64,000 bases of DNA from Frateuria_A sp051900415 (GTDB lineage: Bacteria; Pseudomonadota; Gammaproteobacteria; Xanthomonadales; Rhodanobacteraceae): assembly GCF_051900415.1 (NCBI RefSeq), contig NZ_JBHZGL010000004.1:124001-188000 (forward strand), written 5' to 3'. Below the pieces are notes generated by a model that was not told the origin of the DNA, searched no databases, and saw only the letters and a program-made list of their open reading frames with translations. The position numbers were made by a program, and so were the translations under genes. Numbering within the stretch: the first letter of the stretch is position 1; each line of letters starts with the position of its first letter. This document shows positions 1-9,112 of this stretch, one piece after another.

Positions 1-585
1 GCCACCCAGCATGCCGCCCAAGTGCGCGAAATGGGCCACGCCGGCCTGCGTGCCGGTCACGCCCAGGAACAGCTCGATCACGGCGTAGCCGGCCACGAAC
101 AACCAGGCCGGCATCGGTACGGGCAGGAAGATCAGCATCATCTTCTCGTGCGGGTACATCATGCCGAAGGCCAGCAGCACGCCGAAGATGGCACCGGAGG
201 CGCCCAGCGTGGGATAGAAGCCGTGGGTGAACCACTGCACCACCACCAGTTGCGCCAGCGCCGCCACGATCAGGCAGACGAAGTAATACAGCAGGAACTC
301 GCGACCGCCGAACAGCCGCTCGATCGGGCCGCCGAACATGTAGAGCGCGAGCATGTTGAAGGCGATGTGCTCGAAGCCGCCGTGCATGAAGGCATAGCTG
401 ACCAGCTGCCACGGGCGGAAGCCGATCGCGACCATGCCATCGGGCGTGGGCAGGAAATGGTCCGGGCCCCACGGCCACAGCGCGAAGTGCATGACGAGCA
501 CGTCCCCCAGCAGCATCTGCAGCAGGTAGACCGCGACGTTGGCGATGAGCAGGTTGCGGGTGACGGGCGGGAGCTGGAAAGGCAT
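1..585 (-). CDS. Rhomboid family intramembrane serine protease (3' end outside window)
   Basis: This is an integral membrane protease that would cut transmembrane helices of other membrane proteins. The reading frame runs off the window after 195 codons. The translation shows the His/Asn segment MHGGFEHIAFNM (68-79), the catalytic serine motif GASG at 128-131 (Ser130) and the catalytic histidine in AHLGG (His188). Several hydrophobic segments lie between them. The ATG at 585 begins MPFQLPPVTRN, a typical rhomboid N-terminus. It is transcribed towards the window edge and away from nothing recognisable; its natural substrate cannot be inferred. Only the last helix and tail should be missing. 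Confidence 0.93.
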   Translation of the reverse strand, partial: MPFQLPPVTRNLLIANVAVYLLQMLLGDVLVMHFALWPWGPDHFLPTPDGMVAIGFRPWQLVSYAFMHGGFEHIAFNMLALYMFGGPIERLFGGREFLLYYFVCLIVAALAQLVVVQWFTHGFYPTLGASGAIFGVLLAFGMMYPHEKMMLIFLPVPMPAWLFVAGYAVIELFLGVTGTQAGVAHFAHLGGMLGG

Positions 586-786
586 GGGCAATCCGGTGGG
601 AACCTCGTGAGGGTAACGCAAACGCAACCGCGCGAAGGCATTGCTGGCGTGGCGTATTTCGACTCCGCCTGCGCTCAACGCGAATGGTGTTTGGCAGGCC
701 GCTGGATCACCCCTCGATCGTTTGCCCTGAGCGTGGGCCGCAGGGCGAAGCCGAAGGGAGCCAGGCCGCTATCAGTTGCCCCCATG

Positions 787-810
787 AAAAAAGGCCGCCT
801 GTTGGCGGCC
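787..810 (-). terminator. Rho-independent terminator of the NlpC/P60 gene
   Basis: On the minus strand a GGCCGCC/GGCGGCC stem (793-799 and 804-810) with a 4-nt loop is followed by six U. It sits 30 nt after the stop of the NlpC/P60 gene. Confidence 0.85.
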
Positions 811-840
811 CGACTGCGGAAACCCCGTGGTGTTTCCCCT

Positions 841-1464
841 TCAACCGTTCTGCGCGATGCCCTCGGGACGGCGCGCACCGGCGAACCGCTTGGCCCAATA
901 GGCCTCGTCGAGGCTGGAGACCTCCACCGACTTGCCCGCCGAGGGCGAGTGAATGAAGCGGCCGTTGTCCAGGTAGATACCCACGTGCGAGATGCGCTTC
1001 TTGCCGCGGGTGTGGAAGAACACCAGGTCGCCCGGCTGCATGTCGCCGCGCTTGACCTTGACGCCGGCGAGGAACTGCCGCGCCGAATTGGCGGGCAGAT
1101 TCAGGCCGATCGCATGGGCGAATACGTAGCGGACGAAGCCGCTGCAATCGAAGCCGGTCGCCGGTGAATGGCCGCCACGAACGTAGCGCACGTCGCGCAG
1201 TTGCATCGCCAGCGCGACCAGCGCCTGGCGCAGGCGCGTGGCCTCGTCGATCGGACCCTCATCCTGCGCCTGCGCCTGCACCGGCGCCAGCCCGGCCGGC
1301 AGCGTGGCCTGGGCCAGCGCCGGCGCCAGGTTGGCCAGCGGCAACGGGGCCAGCAGCGGGGTGACGGCCGGCGTCGGGATCGAGCGTTCGACGGCATGCG
1401 CAGGCGCGATCGCAAGCAACGCGGCAAACAAGGCGGCGATTGCGATCAGGCGCTGGCAGGGCAT
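841..1464 (-). CDS. C40 family NlpC/P60 peptidoglycan hydrolase
   Basis: This is a secreted cell-wall endopeptidase of the NlpC/P60 fold, expected to cut peptide stems of peptidoglycan in the periplasm. The 207-residue product has a signal peptide (about 1-24, ending PAHA) and an Ala/Pro-rich linker. The catalytic domain covers about 85-200. The triad is visible: Cys107 in GFDCSGF, His160 in SHVGIYL and a third His (172) in FIHSPS. It looks monocistronic, with its own terminator downstream. Substrate specificity (D,L- versus L,D-bonds) cannot be read from the sequence. Confidence 0.93.
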   Translation of the reverse strand: MPCQRLIAIAALFAALLAIAPAHAVERSIPTPAVTPLLAPLPLANLAPALAQATLPAGLAPVQAQAQDEGPIDEATRLRQALVALAMQLRDVRYVRGGHSPATGFDCSGFVRYVFAHAIGLNLPANSARQFLAGVKVKRGDMQPGDLVFFHTRGKKRISHVGIYLDNGRFIHSPSAGKSVEVSSLDEAYWAKRFAGARRPEGIAQNG

Positions 1465-1646
1465 GCAGGAAAATCCCTTTGCAGGTCGGGGCTTGGCCAG
1501 GGCCGCCGTGGCGGCTTGGCGAGGGGATCGACGTTAGCAAAGGCCTTCCGGCTGGATGTTGGATCGACGTTAAGTAGACCCTGGCGTTTCGAAACGTTCA
1601 CACAGGCGTGTGACTGGGAGCACAGGAGCCAGGCAGGCGGCCGCCC

Positions 1647-1713
1647 CCTGTAGGAGCGCACCTGTGCGCGACCGGACACATCGTCGGTCGCGCACAGGGT
1701 GCGCTCCTACAGG
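1647..1713. repeat. GTAG-type REP inverted pair (copy 1)
   Basis: CCTGTAGGAGCGCACCTGTG faces its reverse complement across about 20 nt. This is the 5'-GTAG-headed palindrome class typical of Xanthomonadales and pseudomonads, mobilised in trans by RAYT (tyrosine) transposases. It lies between the NlpC/P60 gene and yggS. Confidence 0.85.
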
Positions 1714-1722
1714 ACAGTCGAT

Positions 1723-2415
1723 TCAGCGCCGACCGAAAATCGCGGTGCCGATGCGCACCTCGGTCGCCCCCTCTGCGATGGCCAGCGGGAAATCCCCACT
1801 CATCCCCATCGACAGGCGCGGCAACGCATGCCCCCGCCCCGCCGCGGCATCGCGCAACTCGCGCAGCCGGCGGAAACAGGCGCGTACGGCTTCGGCATCG
1901 TCCGACTGCACGGCCATGGTCATCAGCCCGCGCACGCGCAGCGTGGGGTAATCGCGCAGGCGGTCCAGGAAGCCCGGCAACTCTTCCGGCGGCAGGCCGT
2001 GCTTGCTTTCCTCGGGCGAGGTCTTGACCTGCACCAGCACGTCGAGGGCGCGGCCTTCGATCTCCAGGCGACGGTGCAATGCGTCGGCCAGTTCCAGCCG
2101 ATCCAGCGATTGCACCTCGCTGGCCAGCCGCGCCACGTCCCTGGCCTTGTTGGTCTGCAGGTGGCCGATCAACACCCACTCGAGGGACAGATCGGCCAGC
2201 GCGGACGTCTTCTCGCGCAGCTCCTGCACCTTGTTCTCGCCGAAGCGGGAGAGACCCAGCGCTGCGGCCTCACGCACCACCTCCGGCGGGAAGGTCTTGC
2301 TGACCGGCAGGATGCCCACGTCTGCCGGATCGCGGGCGGCCGCGCGGCAGGCCGCGTCCACGCGCGCACGGACCTCGGCCCAGCGCGCGGCGAGCGTATC
2401 GGCCGCCTCGCCCAT
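1723..2415 (-). CDS. yggS: YggS/PLPBP pyridoxal-phosphate homeostasis protein
   Basis: This is a cytosolic PLP-binding protein of the alanine-racemase N-terminal fold that buffers vitamin B6 and affects amino-acid pools; no racemase activity is expected. From the ATG at 2415 it has 230 residues, the usual family length. The PLP lysine is Lys40 in ILPVSKTFP. Further family motifs are FGENKVQE, WVLIGHLQTNK, LSMGMSGD and VRIGTAIFG. An upstream GTG at 2442 would overlap the M20 gene by 23 nt and is less likely. The start lies 5 nt after the stop of the M20 dipeptidase gene, so the two are probably co-transcribed. In many proteobacteria yggS sits beside pilT or proC; that is not the case here. Confidence 0.93.
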   Translation of the reverse strand: MGEAADTLAARWAEVRARVDAACRAAARDPADVGILPVSKTFPPEVVREAAALGLSRFGENKVQELREKTSALADLSLEWVLIGHLQTNKARDVARLASEVQSLDRLELADALHRRLEIEGRALDVLVQVKTSPEESKHGLPPEELPGFLDRLRDYPTLRVRGLMTMAVQSDDAEAVRACFRRLRELRDAAAGRGHALPRLSMGMSGDFPLAIAEGATEVRIGTAIFGRR

Positions 2416-2419
2416 CGCC

Positions 2420-3853
<1,434 letters not shown>

Positions 3854-4073
3854 GGGCGAGACTCCTTAAATGCATACGGGTGAGCCGCGTAGTGTACCAG
3901 CCGCACCGGAAGGGCCCGTCACGGCCCACACCGCGTCGGGCATGGCCCACAGGCGCGGGCGACCCAACCTGCCCGAACGCAACGCATCCGGCCGACTGCC
4001 CCCGCCGCCGCCCGCGGCCACACTTGCCGGACGGCAACGGTGCCGTCCAACGCATCCTCAGGGAGGGAAACCC

Positions 4074-4418
4074 ATGCAGTCGAAGTTCCGCACGCTGCTC
4101 GCCGCACTGGCCGTCGCAGCCTCGTTCGCGCTACCCGCGTTCGCTGCCACGCCGGTCAACATCAACAAGGCCGACGCCGCGACCATCGCCAAGTCGCTGG
4201 ACGGCATCGGCCAGTCCAAGGCGCAGGCGATCGTCGCCTGGCGCCAGGCGCACGGCCCGTTCAAGCGGGTGGAGGACCTGGCCCAGGTCAAGGGCATCGG
4301 CAAGGGCACGCTCGAGCGCAACCACGACGCCATTCGCTTCAGCGGCGACCTGCCGCCGCCCAAGGCAGCCCCGAGGAAGAGCGCGCACCACAAGGTCAAG
4401 GCGGCCGCCAAGGGCTGA
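4074..4418 (+). CDS. Secreted helix-hairpin-helix (ComEA-like) protein
   Basis: This 114-residue exported protein carries a signal peptide (about 1-24, ending PAFA) and a ComEA-type helix-hairpin-helix domain. Visible motifs are VNINKADAATI, LDGIGQSKAQAIVAWR and VKGIGKGTLERN. The C-terminus is Lys/His/Ala-rich (residues about 95-114). ComEA-type domains bind double-stranded DNA in the periplasm and help pull transforming DNA inwards. The basic tail fits nucleic-acid binding, but a role in competence here is inference. The start is the ATG after AGGGAGGGAAACCC, a strong ribosome binding site; longer upstream readings lack one. Confidence 0.88.
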   Translation: MQSKFRTLLAALAVAASFALPAFAATPVNINKADAATIAKSLDGIGQSKAQAIVAWRQAHGPFKRVEDLAQVKGIGKGTLERNHDAIRFSGDLPPPKAAPRKSAHHKVKAAAKG

Positions 4419-4460
4419 TCGGCGGCCGTTCTCCCCGCTCTCGTGGGTGCGCCCGCGGAG

Positions 4461-4521
4461 CCGGTTGGGGAGAGGGAAGGTCTTCACCCCCCGCCGACCC
4501 CACCTCTCCCCAGCCAACCCT
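4461..4521. repeat. Degenerate CTCTCCCC-type palindrome
   Basis: GGTTGGGGAGAGG (4463-4475) faces CCTCTCCCCAGCCAACC (4503-4519), which can fold with a 4-nt bulge. It resembles the longer pairs at 12847, 16229 and 46283. It fills the gap between the helix-hairpin-helix gene and the SET gene. Confidence 0.6.
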
Positions 4522-4672
4522 GGGAGCGCGGAGCGCTCCTCCGGCCATGGCAGTGGCAGGTCACCGCCCACGGACGGGCACCTGGTGGCCCTGCTTCGAT
4601 CGATGGGTGGCACAGCCAGCGCCATCTCGCGCTTGCGCTACACTCGCGCGCTTTCCACGCCGCCGGCTCGCC

Positions 4673-5125
4673 ATGATCCTTCCGCGCTACCGCATTGCCG
4701 CCTCCACCATCGGCGGCGCCGGCAAGGGCCTGTTCCTGGACGAGAACGTGGCCGCCGGGCGCATCGTCACCGCGCCGGACGCGATCGATCGCACCTGGAG
4801 CGCCGCCGACCTGGCCGCACGGCCCGAGATGGCTTACGCCAGCGCCCGCTGGTTCGAGGACCGCTACACCCTGTCGCCCGAATGGCCCGACGAGTGCTAC
4901 ATCAATCACAGCTTCGAGCCCACCGGCCTGTGGCATCTGGGTTTCGTGTTCGCGCTGGCCGACCTGCCGTCCGGTACCGAGCTCACCGTGGACTATCGGC
5001 ACCTGCTGCCCCCGGGACAGGCCGAAGACTTTATCGACGCCGCCACCGGTGAGAAGATCGTCGGGTACGAATGGGCCAAAAGCCTGGCCTCAAGTACGCG
5101 TGCGCTGAGCCGATTGCTCAGGTAA
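4673..5125 (+). CDS. Small SET-domain protein (putative protein-lysine methyltransferase)
   Basis: This 150-residue protein is almost entirely a SET domain. The pseudoknot motif NHS is at 78-80 (CYINHSFEP), and the partner motif ELTVDYRH around 103-110 supplies the catalytic Tyr108. An N-terminal GAGKGLF segment forms the first SET strands and binds S-adenosylmethionine in the family. No pre-SET or chromatin-reader domain is present. Small stand-alone SET proteins occur in several proteobacteria, where their targets are mostly unknown. The next gene (GNAT) starts 20 nt downstream on the same strand. The family is clear; the substrate is unknown. Confidence 0.85.
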   Translation: MILPRYRIAASTIGGAGKGLFLDENVAAGRIVTAPDAIDRTWSAADLAARPEMAYASARWFEDRYTLSPEWPDECYINHSFEPTGLWHLGFVFALADLPSGTELTVDYRHLLPPGQAEDFIDAATGEKIVGYEWAKSLASSTRALSRLLR

Positions 5126-5145
5126 CCGCGGCTGTACCGACGACG

Positions 5146-5685
5146 ATGTCCAACATTCCCACCCTCGAAACCCCGCGCCTGCGTCTGACCGCGCTGGCCG
5201 CGCGCCACTTCGACGAGTACGCCGCCATGCTCGCCGACCCGGACAGCACCCGCTGGATCGGTGACGGCCAGCCGCTGGACCGCACCGGCGCCTGGCGCTC
5301 ACTGGCCATGCTGCTGGGGCATTGGGAGCTGCGGGGCTGCGGCATGTGGGCGCTGGAACTGAAGGGCACGGGCCAGTTCGTCGGCCGTGCCGGCCTGATG
5401 TATCCGGAAGGCTGGCCCGCCCTGGAACTGGGCTGGATGCTCAAGCCGGAGTTCCGCCATCGCGGCTACGCCACCGAGGCCGGCCACGCCATCCTCGAGT
5501 TCGCCTGGAACCAGTTGCACGCGACGCGCGTGATCAGCCTGGTGCGCATCGGCAACGAGGCTTCCGATCGCGTGGCCGAGCGGCTGGGCGGCGAGCATAT
5601 CGAGGACATGGATTTCTACGGCAGCCAGAACCACGTGTTCGCCTACTACCCGCCCATGCGCGAGTCGCGTCGGGCCTGGGCCTGA
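5146..5685 (+). CDS. GNAT family N-acetyltransferase (RimJ/RimL-like)
   Basis: This is a 179-residue acetyl-CoA-dependent acetyltransferase of the RimJ/RimL-like GNAT branch. It opens with LETPRLRLTAL, the characteristic first strand. The acetyl-CoA loop reads LKPEFRHRGYATEAG, with the R/Q-x-x-G-x-A pattern. A frame extension up to 5071 overlaps the SET gene; the ATG at 5146 gives a standard N-terminus. It lies 20 nt after the SET gene and may share its transcript, which would put two protein- or small-molecule-modifying enzymes together. Its substrate (ribosomal protein, peptide or amine) is not predictable from sequence. Confidence 0.9.
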   Translation: MSNIPTLETPRLRLTALAARHFDEYAAMLADPDSTRWIGDGQPLDRTGAWRSLAMLLGHWELRGCGMWALELKGTGQFVGRAGLMYPEGWPALELGWMLKPEFRHRGYATEAGHAILEFAWNQLHATRVISLVRIGNEASDRVAERLGGEHIEDMDFYGSQNHVFAYYPPMRESRRAWA

Positions 5686-5706
5686 CTGTCCGCCCGGGCG
5701 CAAGCG

Positions 5707-5770
5707 CCTGTAGGAGCGCACCTGTGCGCGACCCGGACGCATGGCGGTCGCACACAAGTGCGCTCCTACA
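5707..5770. repeat. GTAG-type REP inverted pair (copy 2)
   Basis: CCTGTAGGAGCGCACCTGTG pairs with a slightly decayed reverse complement ending GTGCGCTCCTACA. It lies in the convergent gap between the GNAT gene and motB. Confidence 0.85.
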
Positions 5771-5948
5771 ACTGGGGTTCCGGGCGTTGATGATGCATGC
5801 CGCCGCCGCTGCGCCAACCTCGACATCCGTGCCTTGCGTGTAGGGTCCACCCGTGTGCAACCGGGCCACAGACGCGCGCCGTTGCCTGGTCCCGGCCCCT
5901 AGTCGCCACCGGGCGCCGAGATCTGACCCGACGTGCGGGCCAAGCCGC

Positions 5949-7016
5949 TCAGCGCCCTGCCGGACGCAGCGTGGGTGGCACCGGGAGCGCAGCCGCGGCA
6001 ACTGGCGAAGCCGGCATGGAAGCGGCCGTGGGCATCGCATCCATGGGCGGCGCGGGAGCAGGCACCGGATCCGCTGCCGGCGCGGATGGCACCCGTATCG
6101 AAGCCGTCGGCGGATTCTGCACGGGCCGGCTGTCGACCACGTCCTGCGACAGCGCCGCCGCTTCGGCTTCCTTGGTCATCACGATGATGCTGATGCGCCG
6201 GTTGATCGGATTGTCCGGGTGCGTCTTGTCCAATGGCACCGAAGCGGCCAGCCCGACCACGCGGGCGGTCTTGCCCTTGTCCATACCGCCGGCAAGCAAC
6301 GCACGTCGGGCCGCGTTGGCGCGATCCGTGGAGAGCTCCCAGTTGCTGTAGTCGCGCTCGTCGGCGTACGGCGCGTCGTCCGTATGGCCGGTAATGCTGA
6401 TGCGGTTGGGTACGCGGTTGATGAAGGTACCCAGCTCGGCGAGGATCGCGCGGGTGTAGTCCTTCAGCTGCGCGCTACCCAGGTCGAACATCGGCCGGTT
6501 GAGCTTGTCGACGATCTGGATGCGCAGGCCTTCGGACGTAATGTCCAGCAGCAACTGGTCCTTGAACGGCGCCAACGCCTGGCTGTTCTGGATCGCCGCG
6601 TGCAGTTGCTGCATCAGCTCCTGCAGGCGCGCCCTCTCCTGCTCGCGCGCGCGCTTTTCGATGGCTTCCTTGGATACCGGCGCGGACGGGCCGTTGTGGC
6701 GGTCCTTGCCGGGCCCGTGCGAGAGGTCCATCGCCCCACCCAGCTGGACGGCTGCGTCGCTGGCGCCACCCGGGCCCATGCGACCCGGCGGCGCCACCGT
6801 GGCGTTGCCCGGGGTCATGCTGGGGTTCTTGAAATATTCGGAAATGGCGGCCTTCTGCTCGCGCGTACCGGCGCCCAGGATCCACATCACCAGGAAGAAC
6901 GCCATCATCGCCGTGACGAAGTCGGCGTAGGCTACCTTCCAGGCGCCGCCATGGTGGCCGTGCGCCTGCTTCTTCACCCGCTTGATGATGATCGGCGGGC
7001 CGCCTCCCTCGCTCAT
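5949..7016 (-). CDS. motB: Flagellar motor stator protein MotB
   Basis: MotB anchors the MotA4-5B2 stator to peptidoglycan and conducts the ions that turn the flagellar motor. The 355-residue product has the cytoplasmic start, one membrane helix (about 33-48) and the essential proton-binding Asp32 in YADFVTAMMAF. The C-terminal OmpA-type peptidoglycan-binding domain includes ITGHTDDAPYADERDYSNWE and NRRISI. The last 60 residues form an Ala/Pro-rich tail longer than in E. coli. Its ATG overlaps the motA stop by four bases, so the genes are translationally coupled. Asp32 with AMMAFFLV suggests a proton-driven rather than sodium-driven stator. Confidence 0.96.
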   Translation of the reverse strand: MSEGGGPPIIIKRVKKQAHGHHGGAWKVAYADFVTAMMAFFLVMWILGAGTREQKAAISEYFKNPSMTPGNATVAPPGRMGPGGASDAAVQLGGAMDLSHGPGKDRHNGPSAPVSKEAIEKRAREQERARLQELMQQLHAAIQNSQALAPFKDQLLLDITSEGLRIQIVDKLNRPMFDLGSAQLKDYTRAILAELGTFINRVPNRISITGHTDDAPYADERDYSNWELSTDRANAARRALLAGGMDKGKTARVVGLAASVPLDKTHPDNPINRRISIIVMTKEAEAAALSQDVVDSRPVQNPPTASIRVPSAPAADPVPAPAPPMDAMPTAASMPASPVAAAALPVPPTLRPAGR

Positions 7017-7882
7017 GCGCCGGCCCCGGCGCGAGCACCCTTGAGGTGGTCCTCCAGATCCTGGAAGTTCGGTCGCGCATGCGCCGAGAGCACCTTGCGC
7101 GCGAACTCTACCGACACCTTCGGGTTGTAGCCGCGCAGGTTGGCCAGCAGTGCCACCTTCACGCACTCGAAGGCCTTGCCGTCTTCCCGCACGCGGCTTT
7201 CCATCGCGGCCGCGACCGGCCCGATGAAGCCGTAGCAGAGCAGGATGCCCAGGAAGGTGCCCACCAGCGCGCCGGCGATGTGTTCGCCGATGCGCGAGGT
7301 ATCGCCGCCGAGGTTGGACATGGTCGTGACAATGCCGAGCACCGCCGCGACGATGCCGAAGCCCGGCAGCGCGTCGGCCATCTTGGCCACTGCCTGCGCC
7401 GGCGCTTCGGCCTCGTGGTGGTGGTTCTCGACCTCGGCGTCCAGCAGCGCCTCCAGCTCGTGCGGCTCCATGCTGCCGCCGACGATCAGGCGCAGGCAGT
7501 CGGTAATGAATTCGACCAGGTGGTGCTCGCGCAGCAGCCGCGGATAAGCGGAGAACACCGCGCTCGATTGCGGATCCTCGATGTGCGATTCCATCCCCAG
7601 CACGCCTTCCTTGCGCATGACCCCGAAGATGTCGTACAGCAGCGCCAGCAGGTCCACGTAGTCCTGTTTCTTGTAGTTCGGCCCCTTCACCAGCGCTGCC
7701 GTCTCGCTCAGCGCCGCCTTGACCACCTTGCTGGAATTGGCCGTGAGAAAGGCGCCGATCGCGCCCCCGAAGATGATCAGCAGTTCGTAGGGCTGCCACA
7801 GCGCCATCAGCTGCCCGTGCGACATCACGTAGCCGCCGAGCACGCAGCCGATGACGACCAACGTTCCTACCAGAACCAGCAT
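7013..7882 (-). CDS. motA: Flagellar motor stator protein MotA
   Basis: MotA forms the pentameric ring of the stator and pushes on FliG of the rotor. The 289-residue product has four membrane helices: two near the N-terminus (about 1-50) and two at about 165-235. A large cytoplasmic loop lies between them with the conserved charged stretch MRKEGVLGMESHIEDP. The conserved prolines fall in ALPGFGIVAAVLGIV and the last helix. It precedes motB with an ATGA overlap, and a sigma28 promoter lies about 40 nt upstream of its start, so motAB is a late flagellar operon. Confidence 0.96.
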   Translation of the reverse strand: MLVLVGTLVVIGCVLGGYVMSHGQLMALWQPYELLIIFGGAIGAFLTANSSKVVKAALSETAALVKGPNYKKQDYVDLLALLYDIFGVMRKEGVLGMESHIEDPQSSAVFSAYPRLLREHHLVEFITDCLRLIVGGSMEPHELEALLDAEVENHHHEAEAPAQAVAKMADALPGFGIVAAVLGIVTTMSNLGGDTSRIGEHIAGALVGTFLGILLCYGFIGPVAAAMESRVREDGKAFECVKVALLANLRGYNPKVSVEFARKVLSAHARPNFQDLEDHLKGARAGAGA

Positions 7883-7922
7883 TTCCTACTCCGGGCGCGC
7901 GACGCCTTGCGATCACTCCGGG

Positions 7923-7949
7923 TTATCGGTCGGCCAAGGGAAAAATTGA
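7923..7949 (-). promoter_or_regulatory. Sigma28 (FliA) promoter of motAB
   Basis: On the minus strand TCAATTTT (7942-7949) is followed after exactly 11 nt by ACCGATAA (7923-7930). The flagellar consensus is TAAAGTTT-N11-GCCGATAA, so 13 of 16 positions match and the spacing is exact. It ends about 40 nt before the motA ATG. Confidence 0.82.
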
Positions 7950-8079
7950 ACGGCCGCAGGTGCGAAAGGGATCACTGTTGCCGCATGTTCCGGAACGCCT
8001 CTGCGGCCCGGCTCTCTCGAGGTGGGGTTCGCCGCAAGGATGCCCGCACGTGCACGGACCCAACGGCGCTACAGCCCAC

Positions 8080-8108
8080 AAAAAAGCCCGGCACAAGGCC
8101 GGGCTTTT
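8080..8108 (-). terminator. Terminator downstream of secF
   Basis: A GCCCGGC/GCCGGGC stem with a 5-nt loop (8086-8104) is followed on the minus strand by six U (8080-8085). On the plus strand it has four U, so it could also act weakly in the other direction. Confidence 0.85.
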
Positions 8109-8124
8109 GCAGGGTGCAGGCGTC

Positions 8125-9099
8125 TCAGGGCCGCCGTGCAAGCTCCGGGTTGTCCTTGGTCTGCGGCATCAGGTCCTTCTTGGACACGCCCAGCCACAGC
8201 AGGATCGGGCTGGCCACGAAAATCGAGGACAGCGTGCCCACCACGATGCCGATCAGCATGGTGATCGCGAAGCCGTGCACCTGCGGACCGCCAAAGAAGT
8301 ACAGCGCCGCCATCGTGATGCCGGTAAACAGCGAAGTGATGATGGTTCGCGACAGCGTGGTGTTGATCGACCGGTTGAGGATTTCCTCCGGATCGGCCTT
8401 GCGGGCCAGGCGGAACAGCTCGCGGATTCGGTCGAATACCACCACCTTGTCGTTGATCGAGTAACCGATCACCGCCAGCACCGACGCCAGCACGGTCAGG
8501 TCGAACTCGCGCTGCACCAGCGAGATCACGCCCAGCGTCACCAGCGTGTCGTGCACTTCGGTCAGCAGCGCGGCGATCGCGAAGCGGCGCTCGAAGCGGA
8601 TCCACAGGTACACGCCGATGCCGATGATCACGAAGATCGCGGCGATCGAGCCGTCGCTCTTGAGCTCGTCGCCCACCTGCGGGCTGACGAAGCTGTGGCT
8701 AGCTTCCACCGCGTCCGGACGCTCCTTCTTGAGTGCCGCCATGACGGCGGCAGCCACCTTGTCGGCACGCGCCGAGGCGCCTTCGCCCGGAGCGGCCGCG
8801 CCATCCTTGCCGTCGGCCTTTGGCTGCAGGCGGATCAGCACCTGGCGCGAACCGCCCAGGCTCTGCACCACCGGGTTCTCGATGCCGGCCTCATCCAGCG
8901 CCTGGCGGACGTCGCCGATGTCGATCGTGCGGTCGTACTTGACCTCGACCGAGATACCGCCGGTGAAATCCAGGCCGTAGTTGAGGCCGCGGGTGAGCAG
9001 CAGGCCCACCGAGGCAATCATCAGCAACGCCGCGATGACGATGCTGATCTTGCGCCAGTGCAGGAACGGTACATTACTGTTGTGGTTGAAGATTTCCAT
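8125..9099 (-). CDS. secF: Protein translocase subunit SecF
   Basis: SecF partners SecD in the inner membrane and uses the proton gradient to complete Sec-dependent export on the periplasmic side. The 324-residue product has one N-terminal helix (about 19-38), a periplasmic domain opening with GLDFTGGISVEVKY and five C-terminal helices. The family signatures VIGYSINDKVVVFDRIRE and LSRTIITSLFT are both present. It follows secD after 13 nt and closes the yajC-secD-secF operon before the terminator. The periplasmic domain carries an insertion rich in Ala, Gly and Lys (about 98-110), longer than in E. coli. Confidence 0.97.
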   Translation of the reverse strand: MEIFNHNSNVPFLHWRKISIVIAALLMIASVGLLLTRGLNYGLDFTGGISVEVKYDRTIDIGDVRQALDEAGIENPVVQSLGGSRQVLIRLQPKADGKDGAAAPGEGASARADKVAAAVMAALKKERPDAVEASHSFVSPQVGDELKSDGSIAAIFVIIGIGVYLWIRFERRFAIAALLTEVHDTLVTLGVISLVQREFDLTVLASVLAVIGYSINDKVVVFDRIRELFRLARKADPEEILNRSINTTLSRTIITSLFTGITMAALYFFGGPQVHGFAITMLIGIVVGTLSSIFVASPILLWLGVSKKDLMPQTKDNPELARRP

Positions 9100-9112
9100 T
9101 GCCGTCCCGCCC

